DNA of 18,221 bases from an uncultured Candidatus Saccharibacteria bacterium (GTDB lineage Bacteria > Patescibacteriota > Saccharimonadia > Saccharimonadales > Saccharimonadaceae). The position numbers and the translations under genes are program-made. Below the pieces are notes generated by a model that saw only the letters and a program-made list of their open reading frames with translations, ran no database searches and was not told the DNA's origin. Of the stretch, positions 6,329-13,932 are shown in pieces. Location of the stretch: NCBI GenBank assembly GCA_948477625.1, contig CAOLNK010000010.1, forward strand, positions 1 through 18,221, read 5' to 3'. Position 1 is the stretch's first letter, and each line of letters begins with the position of its first letter.

Positions 6329-9300
6329 CTAGCGCCTACGATTATTCGCCATCATACCACCAGCAATCAGCCCAATCACGATAACGCCGCCACCAACTAG
6401 CCACCACAGATTTAAGCCAGTCCCAGTATCTGGCAATTTACCTTCGGTGACATCAGGCGATTGCTGGTTATCGTCCTTTTGATTAGTTTTTTCATATTCA
6501 AACAAGTAATCACCAGCTACCGGATTCTTTATCAAAACATGAGTACCGTCAACTTGTTCATATTGTACGGCCTCAGTAGTACCGTCAGCCTTCACTCGAT
6601 AAATGTTTACAAGCTTCTTAGTGCTACTTACAGTCATAGTTATGGACTCTGGCGCCACACCTGTTGTATTCCCATCTGCATCCACAAAACTCAGCCTAAA
6701 ATATTCACTTTGAGTACCAAATTTGTTCGCTAGAGTTGTAGTCAACGGCAACTTCTGATTTTCGACTTTAGTTCCCTCTGGCAGACCCACAACTGAAGAG
6801 ATATTATCACCCGTGCTGCCATTATTGCCACTACTCGAGTCACCACCAGAAACATTACCATCCGAACCATCAGAGCCATCTGGCGTACCAGGATTCACTG
6901 GGACATCGGGCAAACTCGGAACATCAGGAGTCGTTGGAACATTCGGGCTATCCGGCGTATTTGGTAAGCTCGGCTTTTCCTCATCAACCTTCTCCTTAAT
7001 CCAATCTACCTTAGCCAAAGCAACTGCTGTGTTACCAGCCTCATCACGATATTGGAAGGCAAACTCACCATTCTTGGTAAAAGTATATTCTGACGATCCA
7101 TTATTATTCATTACAATAAAATCTTCGTTATATTGTAACCCATTAGCGTCATAAAGCTCTTTCTCAATCGGCACGAAGTATTCGCTCTCCCCTTCAATCT
7201 CGCCTCTACCATCGCCTATGCTATCATCCGCTACAACCTTAACCAACCGCGCCACCACAGGACCATTTGTTTCATCCTTGGTACTATACTCAATCACAGT
7301 CTTCGGTGCTGCCATATCAATCCAATCTACCGTTGCTTCAATTCGACCAACATTCCCCGCTTTATCCTGTGCTAAGAAGGTAAATACGCCATTACGTAGG
7401 AAAGTAAAGACGAACGTGTCCCTATTCTGCTGGTCATCCATAGATAATGTCTGGATATCAGGTTCCACATTAGAATGACCATTATTTAACACGGTTACTT
7501 CATCTTTTTCATTTGTCACAACTAATCGCGCTTCAATTGCATGGTTGGTCTTACCATTCTCAGGCCCACAACTCGTCTGCTCATTACTGCCAGCACAATA
7601 AAACTCTATTCTTCCCGTTGGCGCTTCCCTATCAATCCAGTCAACCTTTGCAACCGCCTGTGCTTTTACTCCATTCACCTCAAACTCAAAGATAAATGTA
7701 CCATTATCTTTGAAAACGTAAGTATCACTACCACCATTGTTTGTAATCACAACATCATCACTTGGTTTAATAAAATGAGCAACCACATCCTTCGTTGTTA
7801 CCTCTGTCGTACTATATCCAATTGCTGCTGAAGGATGACCGCTCTTGGTTGAGTCTTCATAGAAGTTAAACATCGCTGCCGAAATAAAGTTTCCATGCGT
7901 TCTTTCACCCGTAATTCGCACATATCTCACCGCATCTGTAGCCTCAAAATCACACGACTTCCACTCGGCATTATCCGCCCACGTTACTCGACCTATTTCC
8001 TGCCAATTTTCACCATCAAAACTTGTTTCGATGCGTCCCTCTAAAATTCGCCCATTCGCTCCATCTGTAGGCTTATAATCCATGCCAGTCAGATAGACAT
8101 TGTGATCAAACTTAAAGATAATATACTTCTGAGTATCACTTCCATTCCAAGCCGAATGCCACCTTGTATTAATATTGCCATCAATTGCATAAGCAGCATT
8201 ACCATTCTTACCAGCACCCAAAGCTTCGCTAGAAAATCCAGCTAAGTCAATATGTGCAATTGGAAGATACTTGCGCTCCGCGGAATCAGTATCCGCAGTG
8301 AATGTGAATGCCGCTGGTTCACTAGCCAATTTTGTGCCAGTCCGTCCCGCTCGCACCTGCACCGTCACATCACCAATCCTCTGTGGCGCAGATTCACGAT
8401 ATGAAGTCCAAGCATCGTTATCATTGAGACGCCATTCCATTATGTCAGTTACACCAATTACATGGTTTTCCCAATCATTAGCATATAGGGTTGTCGGCAA
8501 AGTCTGCTCGGTTATGTCAATTGTATAAAAGTTTTCTTCATTCCAAGGCACACCTGAAAGATGTATCATAATGTTTTCTTCGGCAGTAATCCTATCTATC
8601 TCGGCATCAGAAAGCTTGTATTCATTGCTCGCAATCCACTGGTCGCGATTCTCACCGCTTGACCAAGTTTTTCCACCATCTAGACTATAGTCCCAAGCTG
8701 CACCTTCAAACCGTTGATTTAGCTTAATCTTACCCGCGTCTTCACCATCAAACGAGAAAGTAGCCACTTGAGAATCGATGATACCCAACAAATGCCTAGC
8801 CATCAAAACTTGCGCCGAATATTGTGGTGTATCATTTGCTGTCAAGCCGATAGCATCCTGCAAAGTACGCGTTTGCATCATCAAAACCGCCGCCTGGATG
8901 CCAGGGCTTTCAATCTCGCCCGAGAACCAACGCAACATGTCATACATTGGCACTGGATATAGTCTATACGCTTCAGTAATTCGCCTTGCTAACCCAAGAT
9001 AAGCTTGGTCAGCCACCTCACTACTCACATCATCACCAGCGTAGCGAGTCTTATAGACCTGAATCAAACCCAGCCAAGCATCTAAGTTAATACTTTGCAC
9101 CTCAAGCGCGCGATTATAAATCTCTTCCTGTTTATCTAAATTTCCAGCATAAGTTTCCGCTAGTAACGTCAACTCATGCGCTTTTAGATAGTTCTCATAA
9201 TCGTTAATGGCCGCCTGTGCCAACAGTAAATATGTACCATTGTATTTATAGACATAACTACGACTATCATAGAAGAAGCCCCAGTCATTCATATGTCGCA

Positions 9301-11044
9301 TTGGCGCATTACTATAACGATAGCTATAAAGTCCATCGTACCCCACAAAATCCGTCGTTGTCCAACCATATACATTGTTCGTCAAAGACCAAATCGCATT
9401 CCCATTTTCTTGCAAACTATAGTTAGCATATGCCACATGATCTGGCCTCTGCCCTAGAGTGGTGCTCGGAATACCGAAAGACGACATCATATTTTGACCG
9501 GTATTGGAAATCTGCCAACATACCCCACCCCACTTTAGAATCATCCAAATATGTGGCTGATACTTTTCGTTCGTAATTTTATAATCGCCCAGCCCCAATA
9601 CACGACCGTCCAAACGATATTGCTGGGTAATGTTCTCTTGGTTTTCGTCCGCATAATCCTCTAAATGCCAATACCCCGCACTAGCATACGGCATCGCGGG
9701 CCAACTATATGGGCTTCGATTATTATATTCTAGATAGTCGTGCAACCATTCAGTTTCATCATCCCCAGTCAAGGCTGCCATCACATAGCGCATCTCCTCC
9801 ACTTCAAGCTGCTCAAAAATCTTAGTATTCAGCTTGCCTGCTAGATACATTCGCTTATATACCTTATAACGATCTACAGGACGAGAAATGTTTGCACTAT
9901 TTGGGTCTTCGCCAGTCACGACCTGACCATCTGCCGTTACAACTCTATCTCGCACCCACAAACGTATATGCTCCGCATGTGTCAACGACAAAGTAACCAT
10001 CATCCGCAAATACAAATCACCCCTTGTGCCTTGTGTCGTCTGCAACGGGGTATTATCGTTCAAATCATCCTTATAAGTATTATATAATTCCGCCAAGACC
10101 TCTAACGAGCGCGCATAGGTCCCCAAAGTCGAAATCTTACCACCATTAACATATAGCTTTAAAACTTCTAAATTATTATAAAACCAATTAAATACTTCAC
10201 AATTGGCTGCGCTTTCGTGTAAGAAACTTGCAATCGTTGTACGCGTCATGCGCCCAATCAGAGTCCGGCGCAACACATTCACCTGATAATCTGGATTTTT
10301 TTCTAAATCATCCAAGTTCAAGTTACCAAATTTATCTTGAATCCTCTGGTCTAGCTGTTCTACAGTTGGTAACAATACGTCATTAGCACCGTAACCTTCT
10401 TTCACCAACTTCAAATCTCCATAGACTGCGTGATCATTACTGTTGGAACCATTAGAATTAGCATAAAGCCTAATATAATTGATATTTCGAATATCGATTT
10501 TTAGATATTTCGCCCCCGAACTAACAGTAATCACCTCTCCATCCAACTCAGGCAGAACCTGCCAGACATCTGCTCCTGCGGATGTAATCGAGTCCGCCGT
10601 ACTCGTATAAACCGTAAACTTCACATTGCCCGACGCGTTAGCCGTGCGATTCAGACCTACATAAAACAACAAATAATCATACTCATCATGATAAGGTCGT
10701 AAGTCAAAATCCACATTCGAAGTCGCATGCGCCCAAACCCCACGATCAAATGTCATTACTGCCCCATCATAATTCAACGAAATCTTAGATTTACTAGCAG
10801 TAATATCCTTTAGAATTTGCCCATATGCCGTCCTAGAGCTTGGCAAAAAATCACCATCCGTCAAATAAGCAACTTGTTCATTCTCCTGATTCATAGGAGT
10901 AAAATCTACAATCTCGTCGCTCGAAATCGCATACTGCGACGCACGCACCACGTTCGTCAGTGTTAGCATGCACAAAGCCAACACCGCAAAAAGCGTAGCG
11001 CTAATAATTCCAACTGATACTACCCGTTTTTTGGCCTCGGTCAT
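6329..11044 (-). CDS. Giant sortase-anchored multidomain surface protein (NPCBM, Tgl-like core, F5/8C, Ig-like repeats, LPDTG)
   Basis: A 1571-aa exported protein. Residues 1-36: signal or TM segment. About 56-217: NPCBM-type carbohydrate-binding module (YLTDG at 60-64, GVWAHATSNVDFDL at 102-115). About 240-620: helical region with a cysteine-centred motif GGVCWQIS (506-513), GIPS (524-527), PDHVAY (534-539) and SLTNNVYGW (553-561). The order Cys509-His536-Asn556/557 resembles a transglutaminase-like or papain-like active site; this part is tentative. About 600-760: TPR-like helices. About 927-1063: F5/8 type C (discoidin/CBM32-like) domain. About 1067-1350: three divergent Ig-like repeats, each ending near VDWI. 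1357-1415: Pro- then Gly/Ser/Asp-rich linker. 1537-1541: LPDTG sorting signal, a hydrophobic stretch and RRR. Ribosome binding site GAAGG is 7 nt before the ATG. It is probably covalently attached to a cell wall by sortase and binds glycans. The enzymatic role is unproven. Confidence 0.9.
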   Translation of the reverse strand: MTEAKKRVVSVGIISATLFAVLALCMLTLTNVVRASQYAISSDEIVDFTPMNQENEQVAYLTDGDFLPSSRTAYGQILKDITASKSKISLNYDGAVMTFDRGVWAHATSNVDFDLRPYHDEYDYLLFYVGLNRTANASGNVKFTVYTSTADSITSAGADVWQVLPELDGEVITVSSGAKYLKIDIRNINYIRLYANSNGSNSNDHAVYGDLKLVKEGYGANDVLLPTVEQLDQRIQDKFGNLNLDDLEKNPDYQVNVLRRTLIGRMTRTTIASFLHESAANCEVFNWFYNNLEVLKLYVNGGKISTLGTYARSLEVLAELYNTYKDDLNDNTPLQTTQGTRGDLYLRMMVTLSLTHAEHIRLWVRDRVVTADGQVVTGEDPNSANISRPVDRYKVYKRMYLAGKLNTKIFEQLEVEEMRYVMAALTGDDETEWLHDYLEYNNRSPYSWPAMPYASAGYWHLEDYADENQENITQQYRLDGRVLGLGDYKITNEKYQPHIWMILKWGGVCWQISNTGQNMMSSFGIPSTTLGQRPDHVAYANYSLQENGNAIWSLTNNVYGWTTTDFVGYDGLYSYRYSNAPMRHMNDWGFFYDSRSYVYKYNGTYLLLAQAAINDYENYLKAHELTLLAETYAGNLDKQEEIYNRALEVQSINLDAWLGLIQVYKTRYAGDDVSSEVADQAYLGLARRITEAYRLYPVPMYDMLRWFSGEIESPGIQAAVLMMQTRTLQDAIGLTANDTPQYSAQVLMARHLLGIIDSQVATFSFDGEDAGKIKLNQRFEGAAWDYSLDGGKTWSSGENRDQWIASNEYKLSDAEIDRITAEENIMIHLSGVPWNEENFYTIDITEQTLPTTLYANDWENHVIGVTDIMEWRLNDNDAWTSYRESAPQRIGDVTVQVRAGRTGTKLASEPAAFTFTADTDSAERKYLPIAHIDLAGFSSEALGAGKNGNAAYAIDGNINTRWHSAWNGSDTQKYIIFKFDHNVYLTGMDYKPTDGANGRILEGRIETSFDGENWQEIGRVTWADNAEWKSCDFEATDAVRYVRITGERTHGNFISAAMFNFYEDSTKSGHPSAAIGYSTTEVTTKDVVAHFIKPSDDVVITNNGGSDTYVFKDNGTFIFEFEVNGVKAQAVAKVDWIDREAPTGRIEFYCAGSNEQTSCGPENGKTNHAIEARLVVTNEKDEVTVLNNGHSNVEPDIQTLSMDDQQNRDTFVFTFLRNGVFTFLAQDKAGNVGRIEATVDWIDMAAPKTVIEYSTKDETNGPVVARLVKVVADDSIGDGRGEIEGESEYFVPIEKELYDANGLQYNEDFIVMNNNGSSEYTFTKNGEFAFQYRDEAGNTAVALAKVDWIKEKVDEEKPSLPNTPDSPNVPTTPDVPSLPDVPVNPGTPDGSDGSDGNVSGGDSSSGNNGSTGDNISSVVGLPEGTKVENQKLPLTTTLANKFGTQSEYFRLSFVDADGNTTGVAPESITMTVSSTKKLVNIYRVKADGTTEAVQYEQVDGTHVLIKNPVAGDYLFEYEKTNQKDDNQQSPDVTEGKLPDTGTGLNLWWLVGGGVIVIGLIAGGMMANNRRR

Positions 11045-11069
11045 ATTTAACCTTCACTTATTTCTCCCA

Positions 11070-11097
11070 ATTATACCACATTATTTATAAACTCCAA
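11070..11097 (-). promoter_or_regulatory. Promoter of the LPDTG surface-protein gene
   Basis: On the minus strand: TTGGAG (11092-11097), a 16-bp spacer, and TATAAT (11070-11075). It gives a leader of about 20 nt before the ATG at 11044. It lies in the 83-bp gap after the zinc-peptidase gene, which has no clear terminator, so readthrough from that gene is also possible. Confidence 0.65.
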
Positions 11098-11127
11098 TCC
11101 ACAAAATCCAGAAATATGTTATGCTTA

Positions 11128-11568
11128 TTATTCACAATTTGGACAATGATATTTTCCATCTCTTGTCTGATAGCACGTCAAACCGCATTTGGAACAAGTT
11201 GATTTACGATGTAACCAATCACGATAAGTATCTAGCTCCATCTCCACAAAATCTTCATCGTATTCTACGTCATATTTCTCACACAAAATCTGAGCCTGTT
11301 CCCAAGCTGCCCGCTCCATTTGTAATCGTTCCGAATCAGTTGCAAAATTTTTGTGTTCAAGTACCGCATGTCCCAACTCATGCAATAATTGCAACTTGTT
11401 AAATTTTTGTTCATTCCCGCCTGGCCCCAGTACAAAAATAATAGTCCGCACTGGGCGAAAGCTAAAACGCTTACCCTCCTTAAACCGCAAATGTGGGTAA
11501 TCTGACCTTAGCCTCTCTATTAGCTCCTGCATACATTCATTATACATCAAGTCAAAAAATTGGCTCAT
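11128..11568 (-). CDS. ImmA/IrrE-like zinc metallopeptidase with C-terminal zinc ribbon
   Basis: A 146-aa, probably cytoplasmic protein. LLHELGHAVLEH (61-72) is an HExxH gluzincin motif (H63, E64, H67). Acidic residues downstream in ERLQMERAAWEQA (80-92) could supply the third zinc ligand, as in the E-x-x-A-x-x-A helix of ImmA/IrrE (COG2856) peptidases. The C-terminus has a four-cysteine zinc ribbon: CSKC (125-128) and CPNC (142-145). ImmA/IrrE peptidases commonly cleave regulators, but no helix-turn-helix partner lies beside this gene. Start choice is uncertain. The ATG at 11566-11568 sits inside an intrinsic terminator hairpin with GGAAGG directly adjacent (too close), and alternatives at codons 8 or 13 have no better binding site. 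The core motif is unaffected by the choice. Confidence 0.8.
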   Translation of the reverse strand: MSQFFDLMYNECMQELIERLRSDYPHLRFKEGKRFSFRPVRTIIFVLGPGGNEQKFNKLQLLHELGHAVLEHKNFATDSERLQMERAAWEQAQILCEKYDVEYDEDFVEMELDTYRDWLHRKSTCSKCGLTCYQTRDGKYHCPNCE

Positions 11569-11589
11569 CCTTCCGAACGAGCCAATTTT
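11556..11589 (-). terminator. Intrinsic terminator of the KGG gene overlapping the start of the zinc-peptidase gene
   Basis: On the minus strand, an 11-bp perfect stem (arms 11579-11589 and 11556-11566) encloses a 12-nt loop and runs into TTTTTT (from 11559 down). It lies 21 bp past the KGG stop codon. The loop carries GGAAGG and the ATG of the next gene, so the first six codons of that gene are the 3' half of the terminator. Confidence 0.8.
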
Positions 11590-11609
11590 ATAATTAATTT
11601 ATATTTAAC

Positions 11610-11813
11610 CTAAGCAGCCTTTTTAGCTGGACCACGACGAGAAATACGACCACCCTTAGCACCGGCAATCCGAGCCAATGCTGGGTTAGCGGCAAAGCCA
11701 CCAGTGTGACCATTCTGGCCACCCTTACGGCCAATCTGAGAGTAAAACTCCTTACCGTATTTTTCGCGGTTAGTTGCGGCAGCCTTAAGACCACCAGCTT
11801 TTGTTCCTGACAT
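11610..11813 (-). CDS. KGG-repeat (stress-induced protein type) small basic protein
   Basis: A 67-aa protein beginning MSGTKAGG. I chose the ATG at 11811-11813 because AAGGAG lies 8 nt upstream; the frame could open 10 codons earlier, but that would bury this site. Three Gly-Gly motifs (KAGGLKAA at 5-12, RKGGQNG at 29-35, AKGGRIS at 52-58) with intervening Ala- and Asn-Pro-containing stretches match the KGG motif family of small hydrophilic stress-induced proteins (GsiB and YciG type). The C-terminus is basic (RRGPAKKAA), so nucleic-acid association is possible. A strong promoter about 95 bp upstream leaves a leader of about 90 nt with a small AAATCGT/ACGATTT hairpin. Such proteins are thought to protect cells in desiccation or stress; the mechanism is unknown. 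Confidence 0.8.
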   Translation of the reverse strand: MSGTKAGGLKAAATNREKYGKEFYSQIGRKGGQNGHTGGFAANPALARIAGAKGGRISRRGPAKKAA

Positions 11814-11908
11814 ATTATAGTCTCCTTCTTTTCTGCCCACCAATTATTTCTTATTCCCACCCATGAAAATCGTCCAATTCGACATCACGATTTCCGGATG
11901 TTGCTACC

Positions 11909-11937
11909 ATTGTAGCATACCGCTTCAGTTTTGTCAA
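11909..11937 (-). promoter_or_regulatory. Promoter of the KGG gene
   Basis: On the minus strand: TTGACA (11932-11937), a 17-bp spacer, and TACAAT (11909-11914). It is among the closest matches to consensus in the window and suggests high expression of the KGG protein. Confidence 0.8.
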
Positions 11938-12064
11938 TATGTTTTTGCTAAAATTATGGCATAATCTTAATCCTACCCCTGTTATTTTTGGCAAAAAATC
12001 CGCTCTTGTTTTTTCAAAAATCCATGTTTTAGCTATTTTTCTAACCGAACAAAGCTTATCCGGC

Positions 12065-12085
12065 TTTTCCACTTATAGTGGAAAA
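12065..12085. repeat. Perfect 9-bp inverted repeat beside the small-RNA promoter
   Basis: TTTTCCACT, spacer TAT, AGTGGAAAA. It ends 6 bp upstream of the -35 of the plus-strand promoter at 12092, in the stretch between that promoter and the divergent KGG promoter. It could be an operator, or a hairpin in a transcript. No T-run follows on either strand to make it a terminator. Confidence 0.6.
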
Positions 12086-12091
12086 CTAACC

Positions 12092-12120
12092 TTGACATTA
12101 TGCATATGGTGAGATAAAAT
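12092..12120 (+). promoter_or_regulatory. Strong promoter with no protein gene downstream (candidate small-RNA promoter)
   Basis: Consensus TTGACA (12092-12097), a 17-bp spacer, and TAAAAT (12115-12120). The expected start is near 12127. The only feature downstream on this strand before the antisense tRNA genes is a terminator at about 12174-12201. Confidence 0.75.
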
Positions 12121-12126
12121 AGTAAT

Positions 12127-12201
12127 AGCTTTAAGCAAATATACTGCGAGGTTGCTGAAAGCTACCTATTCTCAAAATCTCCCCTCTGGGGGTGATTTTT
12201 T
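12127..12201 (+). ncRNA. Candidate free-standing small RNA (about 75-80 nt)
   Basis: It is bounded by a near-consensus promoter and an intrinsic terminator. An internal hairpin has arms AGGTTGCT (12149-12156) and AGCTACCT (12160-12167) with loop GAA and one T-T mismatch. The 3' end is an AAATC(T)CCCC / TCT / GGGG(GT)GATTT hairpin followed by T6. I do not recognise it as 4.5S, 6S, tmRNA or RNase P. A 35-codon frame from a TTG at 12152 passes through the terminator and is probably chance. The strand opposes the neighbouring tRNA operon and diverges from the KGG gene. Function unknown. Confidence 0.5.
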
Positions 12202-12205
12202 ATTT
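12174..12205 (+). terminator. Terminator of the candidate small RNA
   Basis: A GC-rich stem CCCC-TCT-GGGG is extended by AAATC/GATTT on the outside. Directly after it come TTTTTT (12196-12201) and ATTT. Confidence 0.75.
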
Positions 12206-12264
12206 ACATATATCTACCCTGAGGGGCTATTTCTAGATAATTTAAAGATATTATGCTGAAACCA

Positions 12265-12302
12265 CCAAAGAAAAGGCCCGTACCTCGCGATACGGACCCT
12301 TT
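12265..12302 (-). terminator. Terminator of the tRNA-Ile/tRNA-Ala unit
   Basis: On the minus strand, AAAGGGTCCGTA and TACGGGCCTTTT form a 12-bp stem (two G-U pairs) with an 8-nt loop. The stem ends in TTTT and is followed by CTTT. It starts 4 bp past the tRNA-Ala CCA. Confidence 0.8.
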
Positions 12303-12305
12303 CCC

Positions 12306-12382
12306 TGGTGGAGTAGCAGGGACTCTAACCCTGGACCCCCGCCTTGCAAAGGCGGTGCTCTAAACAACTGAGCTACTACCCC
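12306..12382 (-). tRNA. tRNA-Ala (anticodon TGC)
   Basis: Acceptor GGGGTAG pairs with CTACTCC; D-arm GCTC...GAGC; anticodon stem CCGCC/GGCGG with loop TTTGCAA (anticodon TGC at 12346-12348 reversed); T-arm CAGGG-TTAGAGT-CCCTG; discriminator A; encoded CCA (12306-12308). The T-loop reads TTAGAGT rather than the usual TTCGA/TTCAA. It is second in a dicistronic unit with tRNA-Ile, 13 bp apart. Confidence 0.95.
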
Positions 12383-12395
12383 AATTCATATGATT

Positions 12396-12472
12396 TGGTG
12401 GGGATATGTGGACTTGAACCACAGACCTCGTCATTATCAGTGACGCGCTCTAACCAGCTGAGCTATATCCCC
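12396..12472 (-). tRNA. tRNA-Ile (anticodon GAT)
   Basis: Acceptor GGGGATA pairs with TATCCCC; D-arm GCTC...GAGC; anticodon stem CGTCA/TGACG with loop CTGATAA (anticodon GAT at 12436-12438 reversed); T-arm TGTGG-TTCAAGT-CCACA; discriminator A; encoded CCA (12396-12398). The Ile(GAT)-Ala(TGC) order is that of the classical 16S-23S spacer, but here the pair lies about 1.5 kb downstream of the 16S terminator in a separate transcription unit. Confidence 0.96.
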
Positions 12473-12495
12473 GCTGGCAAATCATACTAACATCC

Positions 12496-12524
12496 ATTTT
12501 AACCTATCACACCACAAAAATCAA
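12496..12524 (-). promoter_or_regulatory. Promoter of the tRNA-Ile/tRNA-Ala unit
   Basis: On the minus strand: TTGATT (12519-12524), a 17-bp spacer, and TAAAAT (12496-12501), giving a leader of about 17 nt. The -35 overlaps the stop codon of the polysaccharide deacetylase gene (12521-12523). Confidence 0.75.
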
Positions 12525-13651
12525 GGCCTAAAACTCCCATACGACACTCCATTTTGCATCACTATACCCCGCGCTGCCGCAAGTTCCGAAACAGTCATGA
12601 ACTCATACCCTGCCGCCTTCAAATCATCAACTATACCTGCCACCGCGTCAACAGTAGTTGCGTGAATATCGTGTAACAGAATAATCGCCCCATCAAAAGC
12701 ACCGCTGACTACATTTTTACGCACTACCGCCGCATCTTTATATCGCCAGTCCTCTGGGTCAACTGTCCATAGTATTAGCGGCTGGTTAACATAAATACGC
12801 ACATTATCGTTGATATTTCCATACGGAGGACGCGTCAAGCTAGGACCATGTCCCAAAATATCTGTAAATATCCCGTCTATTGCCGCCACTTCCCACTTAA
12901 TTCCCTCAATCGTAGAGCGCTTCAAATTGGCATGTGTCATCGTGTGACTGGCTACCTCATGACCTTCTGCCTCCTCTTGACGTAATACTTCCGGCGATTT
13001 TTGAGCCATATTGCCTACCGCAAAAAATGTAGCCTTCACTCCTTTTTCCTTTAAAATTTGCAACAGACGTGGAGTTTGCGCAGGAGATGGCCCATCATCA
13101 AAGGTTAGAGCTACTAGTTTTCTCCCCGTTGATGGCTGACTCGGAATTTCCGGCGTACTTGGCTGTTCTGGTACAGGTTGATCAGCATTATCAGAGGGCG
13201 GCTTTTCTACTGGTTTAGCAGGAATATCATCAGGTTCATCTGGAACATTAGGAGTTACAGTCACATCAGTTGATGCCCCAATTGGCTGACTTACATTATG
13301 CCGTAACAACTCCTCCATCCCAAAAGCTACGCTCCCAGCCAACAATACTAACAAAAATATTTTGAGCCAAGGAAAACGCACGTTAATAGAATGTAACCGC
13401 ATACCTAGGGTTGGCTTTTCTGACCCCAACGGTTTTGTCAATATAGCGTCACTAGGGCCATCCAACCCCTTCGCATCAAACGTTTCTTCGTCCAAATCGA
13501 TTACCGTTGGAGCTTTTGGCGTCACCACTACACCAGTTGTCACCTTTTTCGTCAATTTTTTGCTATTATCTCGTGACTTATGCTGCGTTTTCTCTTTGTT
13601 AGAAGACTTTTTGGAAGTTTCTGCCTGCTTCTTGGTTGTTTTTTTGCTCAT
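12521..13651 (-). CDS. Membrane-anchored polysaccharide deacetylase (NodB/PgdA type)
   Basis: A 376-aa protein that probably removes acetyl groups from N-acetyl sugars of peptidoglycan or another wall polymer outside the membrane. Residues 1-95: very Lys-rich cytoplasmic head. About 96-113: single TM helix. 130-175: Pro-rich linker. About 178-376: NodB (CE4) domain with all five motifs: TFDDGP (183-188; D185 catalytic base, D186 metal), HTMTH (236-240; metal His), RPPYG (274-278), DPEDW (298-302) and LLHDIH (325-330; catalytic His). It therefore looks active. The ATG has only a weak AAAGAAA site. A TAAAAT -10 at 13680-13685 with a poor -35 may be its promoter. PgdA homologues modify peptidoglycan and can give lysozyme resistance; here the substrate is inferred. 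Confidence 0.93.
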   Translation of the reverse strand: MSKKTTKKQAETSKKSSNKEKTQHKSRDNSKKLTKKVTTGVVVTPKAPTVIDLDEETFDAKGLDGPSDAILTKPLGSEKPTLGMRLHSINVRFPWLKIFLLVLLAGSVAFGMEELLRHNVSQPIGASTDVTVTPNVPDEPDDIPAKPVEKPPSDNADQPVPEQPSTPEIPSQPSTGRKLVALTFDDGPSPAQTPRLLQILKEKGVKATFFAVGNMAQKSPEVLRQEEAEGHEVASHTMTHANLKRSTIEGIKWEVAAIDGIFTDILGHGPSLTRPPYGNINDNVRIYVNQPLILWTVDPEDWRYKDAAVVRKNVVSGAFDGAIILLHDIHATTVDAVAGIVDDLKAAGYEFMTVSELAAARGIVMQNGVSYGSFRP

Positions 13652-13736
13652 ATTTCTTTTTAATAAATCTCTTACTCATATTTTACCACAACTCGAGAGA
13701 AAAATAAAAACTTTAAGGGCATAAACCAACTAACTT

Positions 13737-13931
13737 CTACATATCTAATACAGTACTAAGGCAGCGGAGGGGGAAACCGTAGTCACGGCTGTCTGACATG
13801 TTCGGGTTAATACTAGCGTTATTAATATGTAGAAAATAGGCAACAGAATTAGTGCTTGCAGACCAATAATCCCCATACATGCCAATATGATATGCGCGAG
13901 CCCTAGGAATAGCAATAAACCCGCTGCGCAC
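13737..13931 (-). pseudogene. 3' remnant of a FISUMP-domain surface-protein gene
   Basis: The 64-codon frame encodes the C-terminal signature of FISUMP proteins: RSGFIAI near the start, MYGDYWSAST, SVAYFLHI, INPNMSDSRDYGFPLRC, then a stop after LSTVLDM. No signal peptide or N-terminal FISUMP half precedes it. Upstream, after 2 bp, comes the poly-T of the 16S terminator (13933-13953). A GTG at 13929-13931 opens the frame, but no ribosome binding site is seen. It corresponds to the part missing from the FISUMP gene at 1-1396, so it may come from a paralogue cut by rearrangement. It could also be transcribed by readthrough from the 16S unit. It is very unlikely to make a functional protein. Confidence 0.75.
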
Positions 13932-13932
13932 G

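Noticed and set aside
11851..11910. 19-codon leader frame ahead of the KGG gene
   Set aside because: Its ATG overlaps the -10 element, so it would lie upstream of the predicted transcription start.
11851..12072. Minus-strand frame of 73 codons upstream of the KGG gene
   Set aside because: It overlaps the KGG promoter and the non-coding leader, has no binding site and shows no recognisable domain.
12055..12085. Cluster of DnaA-box-like sites suggesting a replication origin
   Set aside because: Only partial matches (about 6-7 of 9) and no dnaA or dnaN gene nearby; better explained as a dyad at a promoter.
12152..12259. 35-codon frame across the candidate small RNA
   Set aside because: It needs a TTG start, runs straight through a strong terminator and resembles no known peptide.
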